From the NCBI GenBank assembly GCA_963728495.1, contig CAVSKI010000010.1:186001-250000 (forward strand): DNA of 64,000 nt, read 5' to 3'. Source of the DNA: JACVRW01 sp963728495 (lineage in GTDB: Bacteria > Actinomycetota > Thermoleophilia > Solirubrobacterales > Thermoleophilaceae). Positions 50,550 through 61,070 of the stretch are shown here, piece after piece (within the stretch, counting starts at the first letter, position 1; each line of letters starts with the position of its first letter). The position numbers and the translations under genes were made by a program. The notes under the pieces were generated by a model. It saw nothing but the letters and a program-made list of their open reading frames with translations, was not told where the DNA came from and made no database searches.

Positions 50550-51393
50550 GCCGAGCGAGACCATCGTTGTTCACAAGGGCCATGGCCTGCCCTACTCCAA
50601 GGGCCTGATGGCGCAGGCGCTGTCGGCCACCGCGCTCTCGCAGGAGCGCGCCTTCGAGCTCGCCCGGCTGATCGAGACCAGGCTGGCCGAACGTGCCCAC
50701 GGACAGATCAACGTGGCGGCCCTGCACGTGCTGGCCGAGGAAGTGCTGCTCGCCGAGGAGGGAGGAATCGCGGCCGGCCGCTACCGGCGCTGGCGGCGCC
50801 TCGATCGCCTCGACCGGCCCCTGGTGGTCCTGATCGGCGGCACCACCGGAGTGGGCAAGTCGACGCTCGCCTCGATGCTGGCCGCCCGGCTGGGGGTCAA
50901 CCGGGTGATCGCCACCGACGTCGTTCGACAGGTCCTTCGGGCCTTCTTCACCCTCGAGGCCATGCCCACGGTGCACCACTCGGCCTTCGAGGCCGGCGGG
51001 ATCACGGGCTATCGCGATCAGGCCGAACGGGTCGGCACCGGGATCGCGGCCATTGTCGAGCGCGCGGCCAACGAGGGCAAGCCGGTGGTGGTCGAGGGGG
51101 TGCACGTGGTGCCCGGGGGTGTTCACCCGCGCGTGCGCGAGCGATGTGTGTTGGTGGAAGCGCTCGTGGTGGTGCAAGACCCCGACCTGCATCGCGCGCA
51201 CTTCTCGCTGCGGCCCGGAACACGGCCGGCCGAGCGTTATCTCGCTCAATTCGAGCAAATCCGCCGCCTCCAGGATCACCTGTGGGAGCGGGCCCGCTCG
51301 GAGAAGGTGGCGATCATCGACAACGAGAACGTCGACGTGGCGCTGGCGCGCCTGATGGAGTTGGTGCTCGACGCCGTCGAGGACGACGAATGA
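50539..51393 (+). CDS. 2-phosphoglycerate kinase with ATP-cone domain
   Basis: A 284-residue kinase. Residues 8-90 look like an ATP-cone regulatory domain (LPYSKGLMAQALSATAL...). The kinase part begins at about 93 with P-loop LIGGTTGVGKST (G100-T109), followed by RVIATDVVRQVLRAFF and VVVEGVHVVPG. The layout matches archaeal 2-phosphoglycerate kinase, which makes 2,3-diphosphoglycerate. GTG 50539 overlaps the synthase gene by 11 bp, so the two steps of cyclic diphosphoglycerate synthesis are coupled. Confidence 0.82.
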   Translation: MANEPSETIVVHKGHGLPYSKGLMAQALSATALSQERAFELARLIETRLAERAHGQINVAALHVLAEEVLLAEEGGIAAGRYRRWRRLDRLDRPLVVLIGGTTGVGKSTLASMLAARLGVNRVIATDVVRQVLRAFFTLEAMPTVHHSAFEAGGITGYRDQAERVGTGIAAIVERAANEGKPVVVEGVHVVPGGVHPRVRERCVLVEALVVVQDPDLHRAHFSLRPGTRPAERYLAQFEQIRRLQDHLWERARSEKVAIIDNENVDVALARLMELVLDAVEDDE

Positions 51394-51444
51394 CAGCGCG
51401 CTCGGGACGATCCGGCGCCGCCGCCAGATAGGGTTGCGCGGCCA

Positions 51445-52671
51445 ATGGCCGTCCTCCAGAGAAAAGAGCTCGAAGCAAGTCCACTGGCCGATCTGCACGC
51501 GATCGCCTCCGAGCTGGGCCTGGAGGGCTTTCGCACTATGCGCAAGGCAGACCTCATCGGGGCCATCCTCGGCGCCCAGGGAGGGGAGAGCGACGCTGGC
51601 TCGACTGCCTCGGATGAGCGCGAGCCGGACGAGGTCCCGTCGGATGAGACGCTGGAGGGACCTCCGGGAACTGCGTCGCCGCCGCCCGCCGACGACGGAG
51701 ACGAGGACTCGTCCGACGACACCAGCGAGGACACCTCCGAGGATACGAGCGAGGACACGTCGGACGACACCAGCGAGGAAGCCGCGGACGCGGTCGAGGA
51801 GGAGCCGGAGGTCGTCGAGGAGGAGCCGGAGGTCGTCCAGGACGAGGCCTCCGACGAGCCGATCGCCGGCGGCCTGCTCGACATCCTGGCCAACGGCTCG
51901 GGCTTCCTGCGGGTGCAGGCCGGCAGCCAGTCACGCGAGGACGTGTACGTGTCACCCGCGCAGATCAGGCGCTGCGAGCTTCGCTCCGGCGACGATGTGA
52001 GCGGACCGCTTCGCCCGCCGCGGCGCAACGAGCGTCACCCGTCGCTGGTTCGAGTGGAGACCGTGAACGGCGCCGATGCGGAGCCCCCCGAGCAGCGGCC
52101 CTGGTTCGGCGACCTCATCGCCGTCCTGCCGTCCGAGCGCCTGTCGATGCCCGCTGCGCTGGAGAACGTGCCCTTCGGCAAGGGCTCGCGCGTGGCCGTG
52201 AGCGGCCCGGCGGGCGCCGGGGCAACGACGCTGCTGCGTGAGGTGGCGAAGGCGCTCTCCGAGCAGTATCCCGATCAGACCGTTTCGGTGGTGCTGGCGG
52301 GCGTGCGCCCCGAGGAAGTGGGCGAGTGGCGCGAGAGCGGCCTGCCCGTGGCGGGCGGCAGCTTCGAGCGGCCCCCCGACGCCCAGGCCCAGGCCGCCGA
52401 GCTGGCCGTGGAGCGGGCCAAGCGCGTGGTGGAGCGGGGTGGGCACGCAGCGGTGGTGATCGACGCCCTCGACGCCCTCCCCCCGGGAGTGCGACGGCGG
52501 CTGTTCGGCGCCGCCCGCGCGACCGAGGAGGGCGGGACGCTGACGATCGTGGCCGCCAGCGGCGACGACCACGAGGTACTGCGCTGGGCCAGCACGCGCA
52601 TCGTGCTCGAGGGCGAAGGCAGGATCGCCGGCGACGCGAGCGGGACGCTGCGCGCCGACCGGCTTTCCTAG
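51445..52671 (+). CDS. Rho-derived protein without a functional ATPase site
   Basis: A 408-residue protein. Residues 10-45 are the Rho N-terminal SAP-like domain (LHAIASELGLEGF). Residues 50-138 are an acidic linker with repeated DDTSEDTS units, then 140-210 the cold-shock-like RNA-binding domain (GLLDILANGSGFLRV, DVYVSPAQIRR). The ATPase part is cut and altered: P-loop GPAGAGATT (residues 254-262) has Ala260 in place of the essential Lys, the Rho catalytic DERPEEV reads AGVRPEEV, and the C-terminal Q-loop, R-loop and arginine finger are missing. It can probably bind RNA but not translocate, so it is a paralogue with a changed role. Confidence 0.8.
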   Translation: MAVLQRKELEASPLADLHAIASELGLEGFRTMRKADLIGAILGAQGGESDAGSTASDEREPDEVPSDETLEGPPGTASPPPADDGDEDSSDDTSEDTSEDTSEDTSDDTSEEAADAVEEEPEVVEEEPEVVQDEASDEPIAGGLLDILANGSGFLRVQAGSQSREDVYVSPAQIRRCELRSGDDVSGPLRPPRRNERHPSLVRVETVNGADAEPPEQRPWFGDLIAVLPSERLSMPAALENVPFGKGSRVAVSGPAGAGATTLLREVAKALSEQYPDQTVSVVLAGVRPEEVGEWRESGLPVAGGSFERPPDAQAQAAELAVERAKRVVERGGHAAVVIDALDALPPGVRRRLFGAARATEEGGTLTIVAASGDDHEVLRWASTRIVLEGEGRIAGDASGTLRADRLS

Positions 52672-52677
52672 CGGGTT

Positions 52678-54090
52678 CTACTTCACCTCGAGCGTCTGAG
52701 CCATCGTCGTCGGGTGGACGAGGCAGACCAGCTTGTAGGTGCCCCTGACGGTCGGCTTGACGCTGTAGCTGCCCGCCGTCTGGCCCCAGTACACCGACGA
52801 GAAGCCACGCGGGCCGTTCGCCACGGTCACGCTGTGCGGCTTGTCCCCACCGAAGTTCCACGTCACGGTGTCTCCGACCTTGGCCGTGACCTTGCCCGGC
52901 GCGAAGAAGTCGTCACCCACCTCCAGCGGGTTGCCGTCGAAGGCGGTGAACACGCCCGCGGGACGTGAGAGCTGCGGCACCCTCAGCTCGTGGTTGGGCG
53001 TGCGGTCGAAGCGCTCGGGGCGATTGATCTCGACGAAGTCGTCGGGGATCTTGCCGCAGCGCTTGACGGAGTCGTCCTTGACCCACCAGGTGGTCCAGAA
53101 GCCCATGGAGGCCACGTGCAGGTTGTGGTTGTCGTGCACCGCCACCCGGCGCAGTACCTCGCCCTCGACCACCGGGATTCCCGTGCCGCTGGCGAAGCTG
53201 CCGTTGCCCACCGGGCCGGGCTCATGGAGGATCGGGCGGATCGTGTTATAGGGGTGGTCGGCGGTGCCGTAGTAGGCCGATGCCTTGAACAGGCGCCGGC
53301 CGCAGGTGCGGCTCTCGAGCGTCTGGTACTTGCCGCCGCCGTGGTGGTGTGACGCGGCCACGAGCAGGCGGCCGCTGAAGGGAGCGGTCCAGTCGCTCTT
53401 GTTCACGTAGTTCGAGCCCTTCTTGCCGCCGCCCGGGACGTCGTAGGACATGCCGTTGGCCACCTGGGCGCAGTCGCCGATCACCACCGGATGCACCGGG
53501 GTGCGCTTCTCGGTCGTGTACCAGATCTTCGTGCGCACGTAGAAGCTCTTGGGCCGCTTGTAGTGGTTCATCACCATCGCGGTGAGCCGCCAGTCGGGTG
53601 CGCTGCCGTCCTCCTTGCGGTTCTCGATCCCATATCTGCCGCGGTATTTCTTCGGCAGGCTCATCTGGGTGTGGCCGAGCGGGTGCTCCTCGCCCCGCCC
53701 GCCGATGAAGCCCGACCCGCGCCAGCAGCTTCCCTCGGCCTCATTCACGCGTCCCGGGGCCCAATAGAGGAAGTGGTGGACCATCATCTTGGCGATCGGG
53801 AGCGGCTTGGCCTTGGGATTCTTGGAGTCGACGAGCGCCATCTCCTTGTACCCGAGGATGTAGCCCGGCTCGCTCGGGGCGTTGCCGTCGGCCTTCAGCA
53901 GTGGCACGTTGTGGGTGTCGTGCACATAGGGCAGGGACTGGATGCGCGGCGAGTAGAGCGTGACCAGCTTCTCCTTCGCGCTCGCGGCCGGTGCGGCGAC
54001 GCTGAGGATCACCAGGGTTCCGGCCAGGGGGACGGCGAGCGCGCGGTGCGCGCGAGCCTTCGATCTCCCTACCGGAAGGAGCTTGCGCAT
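52678..54090 (-). CDS. PHM-like copper monooxygenase-fold protein with C-terminal cupredoxin
   Basis: A 470-residue exported protein (signal peptide to about residue 38, AAPAASAKEK). Residues 45-370 carry the histidine layout of copper type II ascorbate-dependent monooxygenases (PHM/DBH): MMVHHFLYW (His105-106), VMNHY (His176), ASHHHGGG (248-250) and HNLHVASMG (His325, Met329). Residues 385-470 are a cupredoxin with ligands His419, Cys456, His459 and Met463. Electron transfer from the type 1 site to the mononuclear sites would make a self-contained oxidase or monooxygenase; this is inference. The substrate is unknown. Confidence 0.65.
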   Translation of the reverse strand: MRKLLPVGRSKARAHRALAVPLAGTLVILSVAAPAASAKEKLVTLYSPRIQSLPYVHDTHNVPLLKADGNAPSEPGYILGYKEMALVDSKNPKAKPLPIAKMMVHHFLYWAPGRVNEAEGSCWRGSGFIGGRGEEHPLGHTQMSLPKKYRGRYGIENRKEDGSAPDWRLTAMVMNHYKRPKSFYVRTKIWYTTEKRTPVHPVVIGDCAQVANGMSYDVPGGGKKGSNYVNKSDWTAPFSGRLLVAASHHHGGGKYQTLESRTCGRRLFKASAYYGTADHPYNTIRPILHEPGPVGNGSFASGTGIPVVEGEVLRRVAVHDNHNLHVASMGFWTTWWVKDDSVKRCGKIPDDFVEINRPERFDRTPNHELRVPQLSRPAGVFTAFDGNPLEVGDDFFAPGKVTAKVGDTVTWNFGGDKPHSVTVANGPRGFSSVYWGQTAGSYSVKPTVRGTYKLVCLVHPTTMAQTLEVK

Positions 54091-54132
54091 CTCTACCTCC
54101 GTGGAACTATTTGCAGAAGGACTGCAGAGATG

Positions 54133-54600
54133 CTAGCGCCTATAGGCCACCTGGCGCCAGCTGGGCTCAGCGGAGAGCTCGATCAGCTCGAAGTTTCGGT
54201 CCGGCTGGGCGTAGCCGAAGGAGCTCGAGTCCTCGTCGAACACAACCTCGAGCTCGCCCTCCATCACGCGCTGGTCGAGCCAGGCGCCGCGAAACACCAG
54301 GCGGCGGATCCAGTGAACGAGCGAGCGCTCCGAGGGGCCGTTGAGGTCGCCCCAGCACTCGTTGATGTGCTCGCCCAACTCCGATTGCGGTTCGGGCACC
54401 TCGCCGTTGACGGCGAGGTTCACGAGGTCCTCGCGTTCGTCGTCGCCGAGGCGGCCGCCGACGAAGTTCAGCTTGGTCGCCGCCTGCTCCACGCGCTCGG
54501 TGAAGTCGCGCTCGTTGAACGTGAACCGAAGCTCGCCGTATTCGAGCACATAGTCCGATCCGGACTCGTAGTTTCCGCGTCGCGTCGTGTCCATGATCAA
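54133..54600 (-). CDS. Hypothetical acidic protein
   Basis: A 155-residue, soluble, acidic protein with no domain that I recognise. MIMDTTRRGNYESGSDYVLEYGELRFTFNERDF suggests beta strands at the start; the middle is helical (EHINECWGDLNGPSERSLVHWIRRLV) and the end is acidic (VVFDEDSSSFGYAQPD). A purine-rich region precedes the ATG. Located between the copper protein and a response-regulator operon, with nothing to suggest its role. Confidence 0.6.
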   Translation of the reverse strand: MIMDTTRRGNYESGSDYVLEYGELRFTFNERDFTERVEQAATKLNFVGGRLGDDEREDLVNLAVNGEVPEPQSELGEHINECWGDLNGPSERSLVHWIRRLVFRGAWLDQRVMEGELEVVFDEDSSSFGYAQPDRNFELIELSAEPSWRQVAYRR

Positions 54601-54717
54601 GGAGGCCTGGCCGCCCGCCAGGCCGTCGTCATCCTACGTCCGAATCCTGCCCCTCCGAGAGTTGTGCAACGGGGTTTGCAGGGGGGTGAAGCGGGGGGCG
54701 CGGGACCTTAGCCGGGA

Positions 54718-55425
54718 GTGACCGATCCGCGTCCACTTCTCATCGTCGAGGACGACGAGTTGACCCGTGCCTTCCTGCTCGACAACCTGGCGGCGGACGG
54801 GTTTCGAGTTGCCGGCGCGGCCAGCGTGGCAGAGGGATTGCGGGCCATCGAGGTGCGCCAGCCCGCACTCGTCGTGCTCGACCTGGTGCTCGAGGGAGCC
54901 AGCGGGCTGGCCCTGCTCGACCGGGTGCGCGCGGCCGACGGCCTGGCCTCGCGCCTCGACCCGGACCTGCCGGTGCTCGTGCTCAGTGGCCGTACCGGCG
55001 ATGCCGACCGCGTGCGCAGCTTCGCACGCGGAGCCGACGATCACCTGAACAAGCCCTTTCTCTACGCCGAGCTGCTCGCGCGGGTGCGCGCGCTGCTGCG
55101 CCGGGCCGAGGGCCGGCGCGCCCGCGGCGTGCTGCGAGCGGGCGAGCTGACCATCGACCCGGCCACCCGCGCGGTACGGCTGGCCGGGCGGCGGATCGAG
55201 CTGTCTGCCAAGGAGTTCGCGCTGCTCCACGCGCTGGCCGAGGACCCCGCGCGCGTGTACGGGAAGCAGGAGCTGCTTCGCGACGTCTGGGGCTATCTGG
55301 CGCCTGGCCGCACGCGCACGCTGGACGCTCACGCATGCCGTCTGCGCAAGAAGCTGGGCGCGTCGCCGCGGCGCTGGATCGTGAACGTGCGTGGGGTCGG
55401 CTACCGGCTGACGGAGGCGCTGTGA
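54718..55425 (+). CDS. OmpR/PhoB-family response regulator
   Basis: A 235-residue two-domain regulator. The receiver domain has IVEDDELTRAFL (acidic pocket), the phosphoacceptor Asp in LVVLDLVLEGASG, and the Lys of NKPFLYAELLARV. The C-terminal winged-helix domain has LSAKEFALLHALA and RTLDAHACRLRKKLG, RGVGYRL. GTG start. The receiver carries an insertion (RVRAADGLASRLDPDLP) between the Asp and the next strand. Its stop overlaps the following small kinase gene, so the pair is translationally coupled. Confidence 0.9.
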   Translation: MTDPRPLLIVEDDELTRAFLLDNLAADGFRVAGAASVAEGLRAIEVRQPALVVLDLVLEGASGLALLDRVRAADGLASRLDPDLPVLVLSGRTGDADRVRSFARGADDHLNKPFLYAELLARVRALLRRAEGRRARGVLRAGELTIDPATRAVRLAGRRIELSAKEFALLHALAEDPARVYGKQELLRDVWGYLAPGRTRTLDAHACRLRKKLGASPRRWIVNVRGVGYRLTEAL

Positions 55426-56036
55426 GCTGGGTGATCGGCGCCGCTGGATGGGCCCTCGCGCTGGTCCTGCTCCTAGTACTGCGGGGCCGGCTCTCGCTGG
55501 TGGCCGACGCCGAGCATGAGCTGCGGGGCGCGGTGGCGGCCATCGGCCTGGCGGCCGAGCGCATGCGCCGGGCGGGCGCAACACGGGCGTTCGCGTCGCT
55601 CGTGGCGCTCCAGATCGACCGGATGGAGGCCGCGTTGGCCGACCTGGGCCGTGCCCGGGAGCGCCGCTCGTGGCGGCACCGTCCGGATCCAGCCGGGCCG
55701 GGCCGCTCGGCTCCGCGAATCGACGCCGGGCGCCTGAGCCAGGTGGTGGCCAACCTCGTGGACAACGCGGCGGAGCACGGGACCGGGCCGGTGGAGGTGC
55801 GCTGGAGCGCCACCGGCAAGGGCACGCGGCTCGAGATCCGCAATGACAATCGCCCGGCCGAGCTGGACGCGCTGTCGGCCAATCGTCGTTCCGGGCGGGG
55901 CCGTGGGCTGGACATCGCCGCGCGGGCCGCGCGCGACCTGGGGGGCAGCCTGCGAGTGGACCGCGGCGATGAGGTCACCGCCGCCACGCTCGACCTCCCG
56001 GCGCCGGCCGATCAGCGGCGTTCCCGCGCCGCGTGA
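55422..56036 (+). CDS. Compact sensor histidine kinase
   Basis: A 204-residue membrane-anchored kinase, about half the usual size: one N-terminal helix, an H-box-like EHELRGAVAAIGLAAERM, then an HATPase domain with LSQVVANLVDNAAEHG (N-box Asn), LEIRNDN and GRGRGLDIAARAARDLGG (G-box). No extracytoplasmic sensor domain is present. It may sense through its single helix or a partner protein, possibly the SAF-domain protein encoded directly downstream with a 4-bp overlap. It should phosphorylate the preceding response regulator. Confidence 0.8.
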   Translation: MSWVIGAAGWALALVLLLVLRGRLSLVADAEHELRGAVAAIGLAAERMRRAGATRAFASLVALQIDRMEAALADLGRARERRSWRHRPDPAGPGRSAPRIDAGRLSQVVANLVDNAAEHGTGPVEVRWSATGKGTRLEIRNDNRPAELDALSANRRSGRGRGLDIAARAARDLGGSLRVDRGDEVTAATLDLPAPADQRRSRAA

Positions 56037-56737
56037 AGGCCCGCCGGCGGCGCGGGGCCGTGCTGCTGTTGCTCGCGCTGGCCTGCGGGGGATTGGCCGC
56101 CACGCAGGTGCGCGAACGCGAGCGCACGGTCGAGGCCCGGATCGGCCCGCTGGTCGGCGTGGTGGTGGCGGCGCGCGACATCGCTCCCGACGATCGTCTC
56201 GCGGCGCGCGATCTGGCCGTGCGGCGGGTGCCCGCCCGTTACGTGCCGTCGGACGCCATCGGCGCGCCGGGTCGCCTCGTGGGTACGCGGGCGGCGGTTC
56301 CCGTGAGCGCCGGCTCCTACCTCACGGTCGGCGTCGTCCAGGGGGCCGGGCCGGGAGCCGGTGGGCCGCTGCGGCCGGGCCAGCGCGCCCTCGAGATCGC
56401 CGTTACGGGCGGCGCGGCGCTGGCCGGGGCGGGTCCGGGCTCGCTCGTGGACGTCCTGGTGTCCACCCAGCGCCAGGAGGGAGCAGGCCGCACGTTTGTG
56501 GCGCTCGAGGCGGTGGAGGTGCTCGAGCTGCGCGCATCGGGCTCGACCAGCCTCCCAGCCGAGGACTCGGCCGACGTGCCGGCGGCCACGGCGCTGGCCA
56601 CGCTGCGGGTGAGCCTGCGCCAGGCCGTCTACCTGGCGGCGGCCGAGAACTTCGGCCACGAGGTGCGGCTGCTGATGCGTCCGCCCGGTGACGAGCAGCG
56701 CGCCCGCGGCTTCTCCGTCGGGGAGGAGGAGCTCTGA
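56033..56737 (+). CDS. SAF-domain / CpaB-like pilus assembly protein
   Basis: A 234-residue protein: one N-terminal membrane helix, then VVVAARDIAPDDRLAARDLAVRR (SAF domain, CpaB type, residues about 42-100) and a C-terminal beta-rich part (ALEIAVTGGAAL, GSLVDVLVSTQ). CpaB proteins organise Flp/tad pili at the cell envelope. No other tad genes are in the window, so it may have another use, such as a signal-sensing partner of the coupled two-component genes. GTG start overlaps the kinase stop. Confidence 0.65.
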   Translation: MKARRRRGAVLLLLALACGGLAATQVRERERTVEARIGPLVGVVVAARDIAPDDRLAARDLAVRRVPARYVPSDAIGAPGRLVGTRAAVPVSAGSYLTVGVVQGAGPGAGGPLRPGQRALEIAVTGGAALAGAGPGSLVDVLVSTQRQEGAGRTFVALEAVEVLELRASGSTSLPAEDSADVPAATALATLRVSLRQAVYLAAAENFGHEVRLLMRPPGDEQRARGFSVGEEEL

Positions 56738-56758
56738 GCCGCCGGCCGCGGGAGCCCG

Positions 56759-57466
56759 CTAGACGCGCTCGATCCGTTCCACCCCGCCGTCCGGCCGGCC
56801 CAGCAGCGCTCGCTCGGCCAGCCCGATGAACAGGCCGTGCTCGACCACCCCGGGGATCTGCTTCAGGCGAGGGCCCAGGGCATCGAGCTCAAGGTCGGCC
56901 GGCAGCGCGCAGTCGAGGATGAAATGGCTCTCGTCGGTCAGGTAGGGCTCGCCGTCCTCGCCCGGACGCAGGGTGGCGTCGGGTAGCACGGCGGCCAGAC
57001 GCCGGCGCGTGTCACGCCAGGCGAAGCGCACCACCTCCACGGGGAGGCGGAAATGCTCGCCAAGACGCTCGACCTTCTTCGGCGTCTCTGCCACCACCAC
57101 GAACTGCCGCGCGGCCGAGATGACGATCTTCTCGCGCAGGAGCGCTCCTCCGCCACCCTTGATCAGGCGCAGCTGCGGATCGACCTCGTCGGCTCCGTCG
57201 AGGGCCAGATCGAGCTCGACCGTGCCGTCCAGCTCGATCACCTCGATGCCCAGCGAGCGAGCCAGCGTCTCGGTGCGCGAGGAGGCGGTGGCGGCCCGCA
57301 GGCCGCCTTCGGCGAGATCGCCCCCGGCACGCACGCGCTCGCCCAGCAGCTCCACCAACACCCACACCGCGCGGCCCGAGCCGAGCCCCACGGTCATGCC
57401 GGGCTCGACCAGCTCGGCGGCGGCCGTCGCGGCCGCTCGGCGCGCTACATCCGCTGCGTCCCCCAC
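56759..57466 (-). CDS. rpiA: Ribose-5-phosphate isomerase A
   Basis: A 235-residue enzyme with the RpiA motifs: VGLGSGRAVWVLVELL, the catalytic-site DLALDGADEVDP and KGGGGALLREKI (Asp, Glu and Lys all kept), and VEHGLFIGLAERAL at the end. Interconverts ribose 5-phosphate and ribulose 5-phosphate in the pentose phosphate pathway. It lies 7 bp downstream of the OsmC-family gene on the same strand and may be co-transcribed with it. Confidence 0.93.
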   Translation of the reverse strand: MGDAADVARRAAATAAAELVEPGMTVGLGSGRAVWVLVELLGERVRAGGDLAEGGLRAATASSRTETLARSLGIEVIELDGTVELDLALDGADEVDPQLRLIKGGGGALLREKIVISAARQFVVVAETPKKVERLGEHFRLPVEVVRFAWRDTRRRLAAVLPDATLRPGEDGEPYLTDESHFILDCALPADLELDALGPRLKQIPGVVEHGLFIGLAERALLGRPDGGVERIERV

Positions 57467-57473
57467 GGCCGAC

Positions 57474-57905
57474 CTACCGGTTCAGCACGGCCTTCAGCTC
57501 GATCGACCCCACGCCGCCGAGGGCCTTCGACACCGGGCAGCCCTGTTTCGCAGTTTCGGCCGCACGCTGGAACTCGTCTTCGTCGATCCCCGGCACGCTC
57601 GCGCGGGTGTCCAGCTCGATGCGCGTTATCTCGAAGCCGTCCTCGACCTTGTCGACGTGAACTGTGGCGTTCGTCTCCACCGATTCCGCTTGGTGTCCGG
57701 CCTGGCCCAGCTCGCCCGACAACGCCATCGAGAAGCAGCCGGCGTGAGCCGCGGCGATCAGCTCCTCGGGATTGGTGCCGTCGCCTTCCTCGAAGCGAGA
57801 CTGAAACGAATAGGGGCCCTCGTAGGCGCCGCTGGCCATCCGCATGATCCCGTTCCCGGTCTCCAGCGCACCATCCCAACGGGCCTCGGCTCGTCTCTTT
57901 GGCAT
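57474..57905 (-). CDS. OsmC-family peroxiredoxin
   Basis: A 143-residue OsmC-fold hydroperoxide reductase. The two redox cysteines are present in AAAHAGCFSMALSGEL (first) and AKQGCPVSKALGG (second), together with the early NPEELIAAA motif. It is closer to OsmC than to Ohr by size and motif spacing. It reduces organic hydroperoxides using lipoyl or thiol donors. It is divergent from lon across an 83-bp shared upstream region, where AGGAGG serves this gene. Confidence 0.9.
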   Translation of the reverse strand: MPKRRAEARWDGALETGNGIMRMASGAYEGPYSFQSRFEEGDGTNPEELIAAAHAGCFSMALSGELGQAGHQAESVETNATVHVDKVEDGFEITRIELDTRASVPGIDEDEFQRAAETAKQGCPVSKALGGVGSIELKAVLNR

Positions 57906-57988
57906 TTCTGCACCTCCTGTTTGCTGTCCAGACCGGGAAAGCTACCGCTACACTTGCCCTTACCCAACGTAAGTAGGTGACCTTCGAT

Positions 57989-60280
<2,292 letters not shown>

Positions 60281-60311
60281 CGAACGGAGCTGCCGGGCGT
60301 ATACACCATGT

Positions 60312-60710
60312 ATGCGCCCGGCCGCTGCCCTGCTCGCCTGCCTGACCCTCATGGCCTGCGGGTCGGGCGACGAGGACGATGACGGCGGAACGGCAGCGCC
60401 CGGGCCCGAGGGCGCCAGCCTGACCGTGACCGTTCAGCCGAAGGGCGCCGACGGTCCTGCGAAGCGGACCCGAATCGAGTGCGAGCGCCTCGGGGAGGGC
60501 AGCGAAACGTGTCGGCGGCTGGCCGGCCTGACAGCAAAAAGGATTGCTCCGGTGCCGCCCACCACCGCCTGCGCTCAGATCTTCGGCGGGCCGGCGCGAG
60601 CGCGCATGGTCGGAGAACTGCGCGGCGAGACGGTCGACGCCCGTTTCAGCCGCGCCGATGCCTGCGAGATCAAGCGCTGGGACGACAACGCGGCGCTGCT
60701 CGACCCCTAG
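60312..60710 (+). CDS. Lipoprotein with subtilisin-inhibitor-like (SSI) domain
   Basis: A 132-residue lipoprotein: MRPAAALLACLTLMACGSGD has a lipobox (LMAC) at residue 16. The mature part, after an acidic linker, has CERLGEGSETCRRL, TTACAQIFGGPARARMVGEL and DARFSRADACEIKRWDD, the cysteine and strand pattern of Streptomyces subtilisin inhibitor-like domains. It would inhibit an extracellular serine protease or act as a protease-interacting ligand. It is 31 bp downstream of lon but has its own export signal; the two are not expected to meet in the same compartment. Confidence 0.75.
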   Translation: MRPAAALLACLTLMACGSGDEDDDGGTAAPGPEGASLTVTVQPKGADGPAKRTRIECERLGEGSETCRRLAGLTAKRIAPVPPTTACAQIFGGPARARMVGELRGETVDARFSRADACEIKRWDDNAALLDP

Positions 60711-61070
60711 GGGTGGCGTGATGTGGGTTCGGGCGGCGCGCGCCTTGGTTGCGCTGCGCGAGCCGCCGTGCGCCGGGGCCGGCGTCTTCAACTACAGCAA
60801 CCAGGGCCGGGGATCGGCCGGAGCTGTCACTCCTGTCGCTGCGCTGTAACACAAGCCCGTCGGGCCGACCGAATCCGGCCGCCGCGTTGGGTGCCGTCCT
60901 GACTTGACCGTCCAGGAGACGGTGAAGTCAGGACAGTGGCGCGAAACCGCGTTACGGCAACGTGACAAAGCCGACAAACACGGCCGCGTCCACCTTGGTT
61001 GCTGCCGTTAGAAGACGCCGGCGCCCGCCACACGGCCGCTCGCGCAGCGCGGGCGTTTCCAACCAGTCAT
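60711..61070. other. Intergenic region with hairpin, no supported gene
   Basis: About 360 bp between the SSI-like gene and a minus-strand SDR gene. Apart from the 37-bp inverted repeat listed separately, it holds only short low-complexity frames. A short plus-strand frame after GTGATG at 60719 (MWVRAARALVALREP) has no support. Convergent transcription ends here. Confidence 0.5.
60897..60933. terminator. Inverted repeat hairpin, probable bidirectional terminator
   Basis: Two 16-nt arms, TCCTGACTTGACCGTC and GACGGTGAAGTCAGGA, pair at 15 of 16 positions around a CAGGA loop. The position between convergent genes suits transcription termination from both sides. No T-tract follows. It could alternatively be a small palindromic insertion relic, but no second copy was noticed in the window. 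Confidence 0.6.

Noticed and set aside
60719..60850. Small protein after the SSI-like gene
   Set aside because: GTGATG start without ribosome-binding site and with an Ala/Arg-rich product; probably chance.
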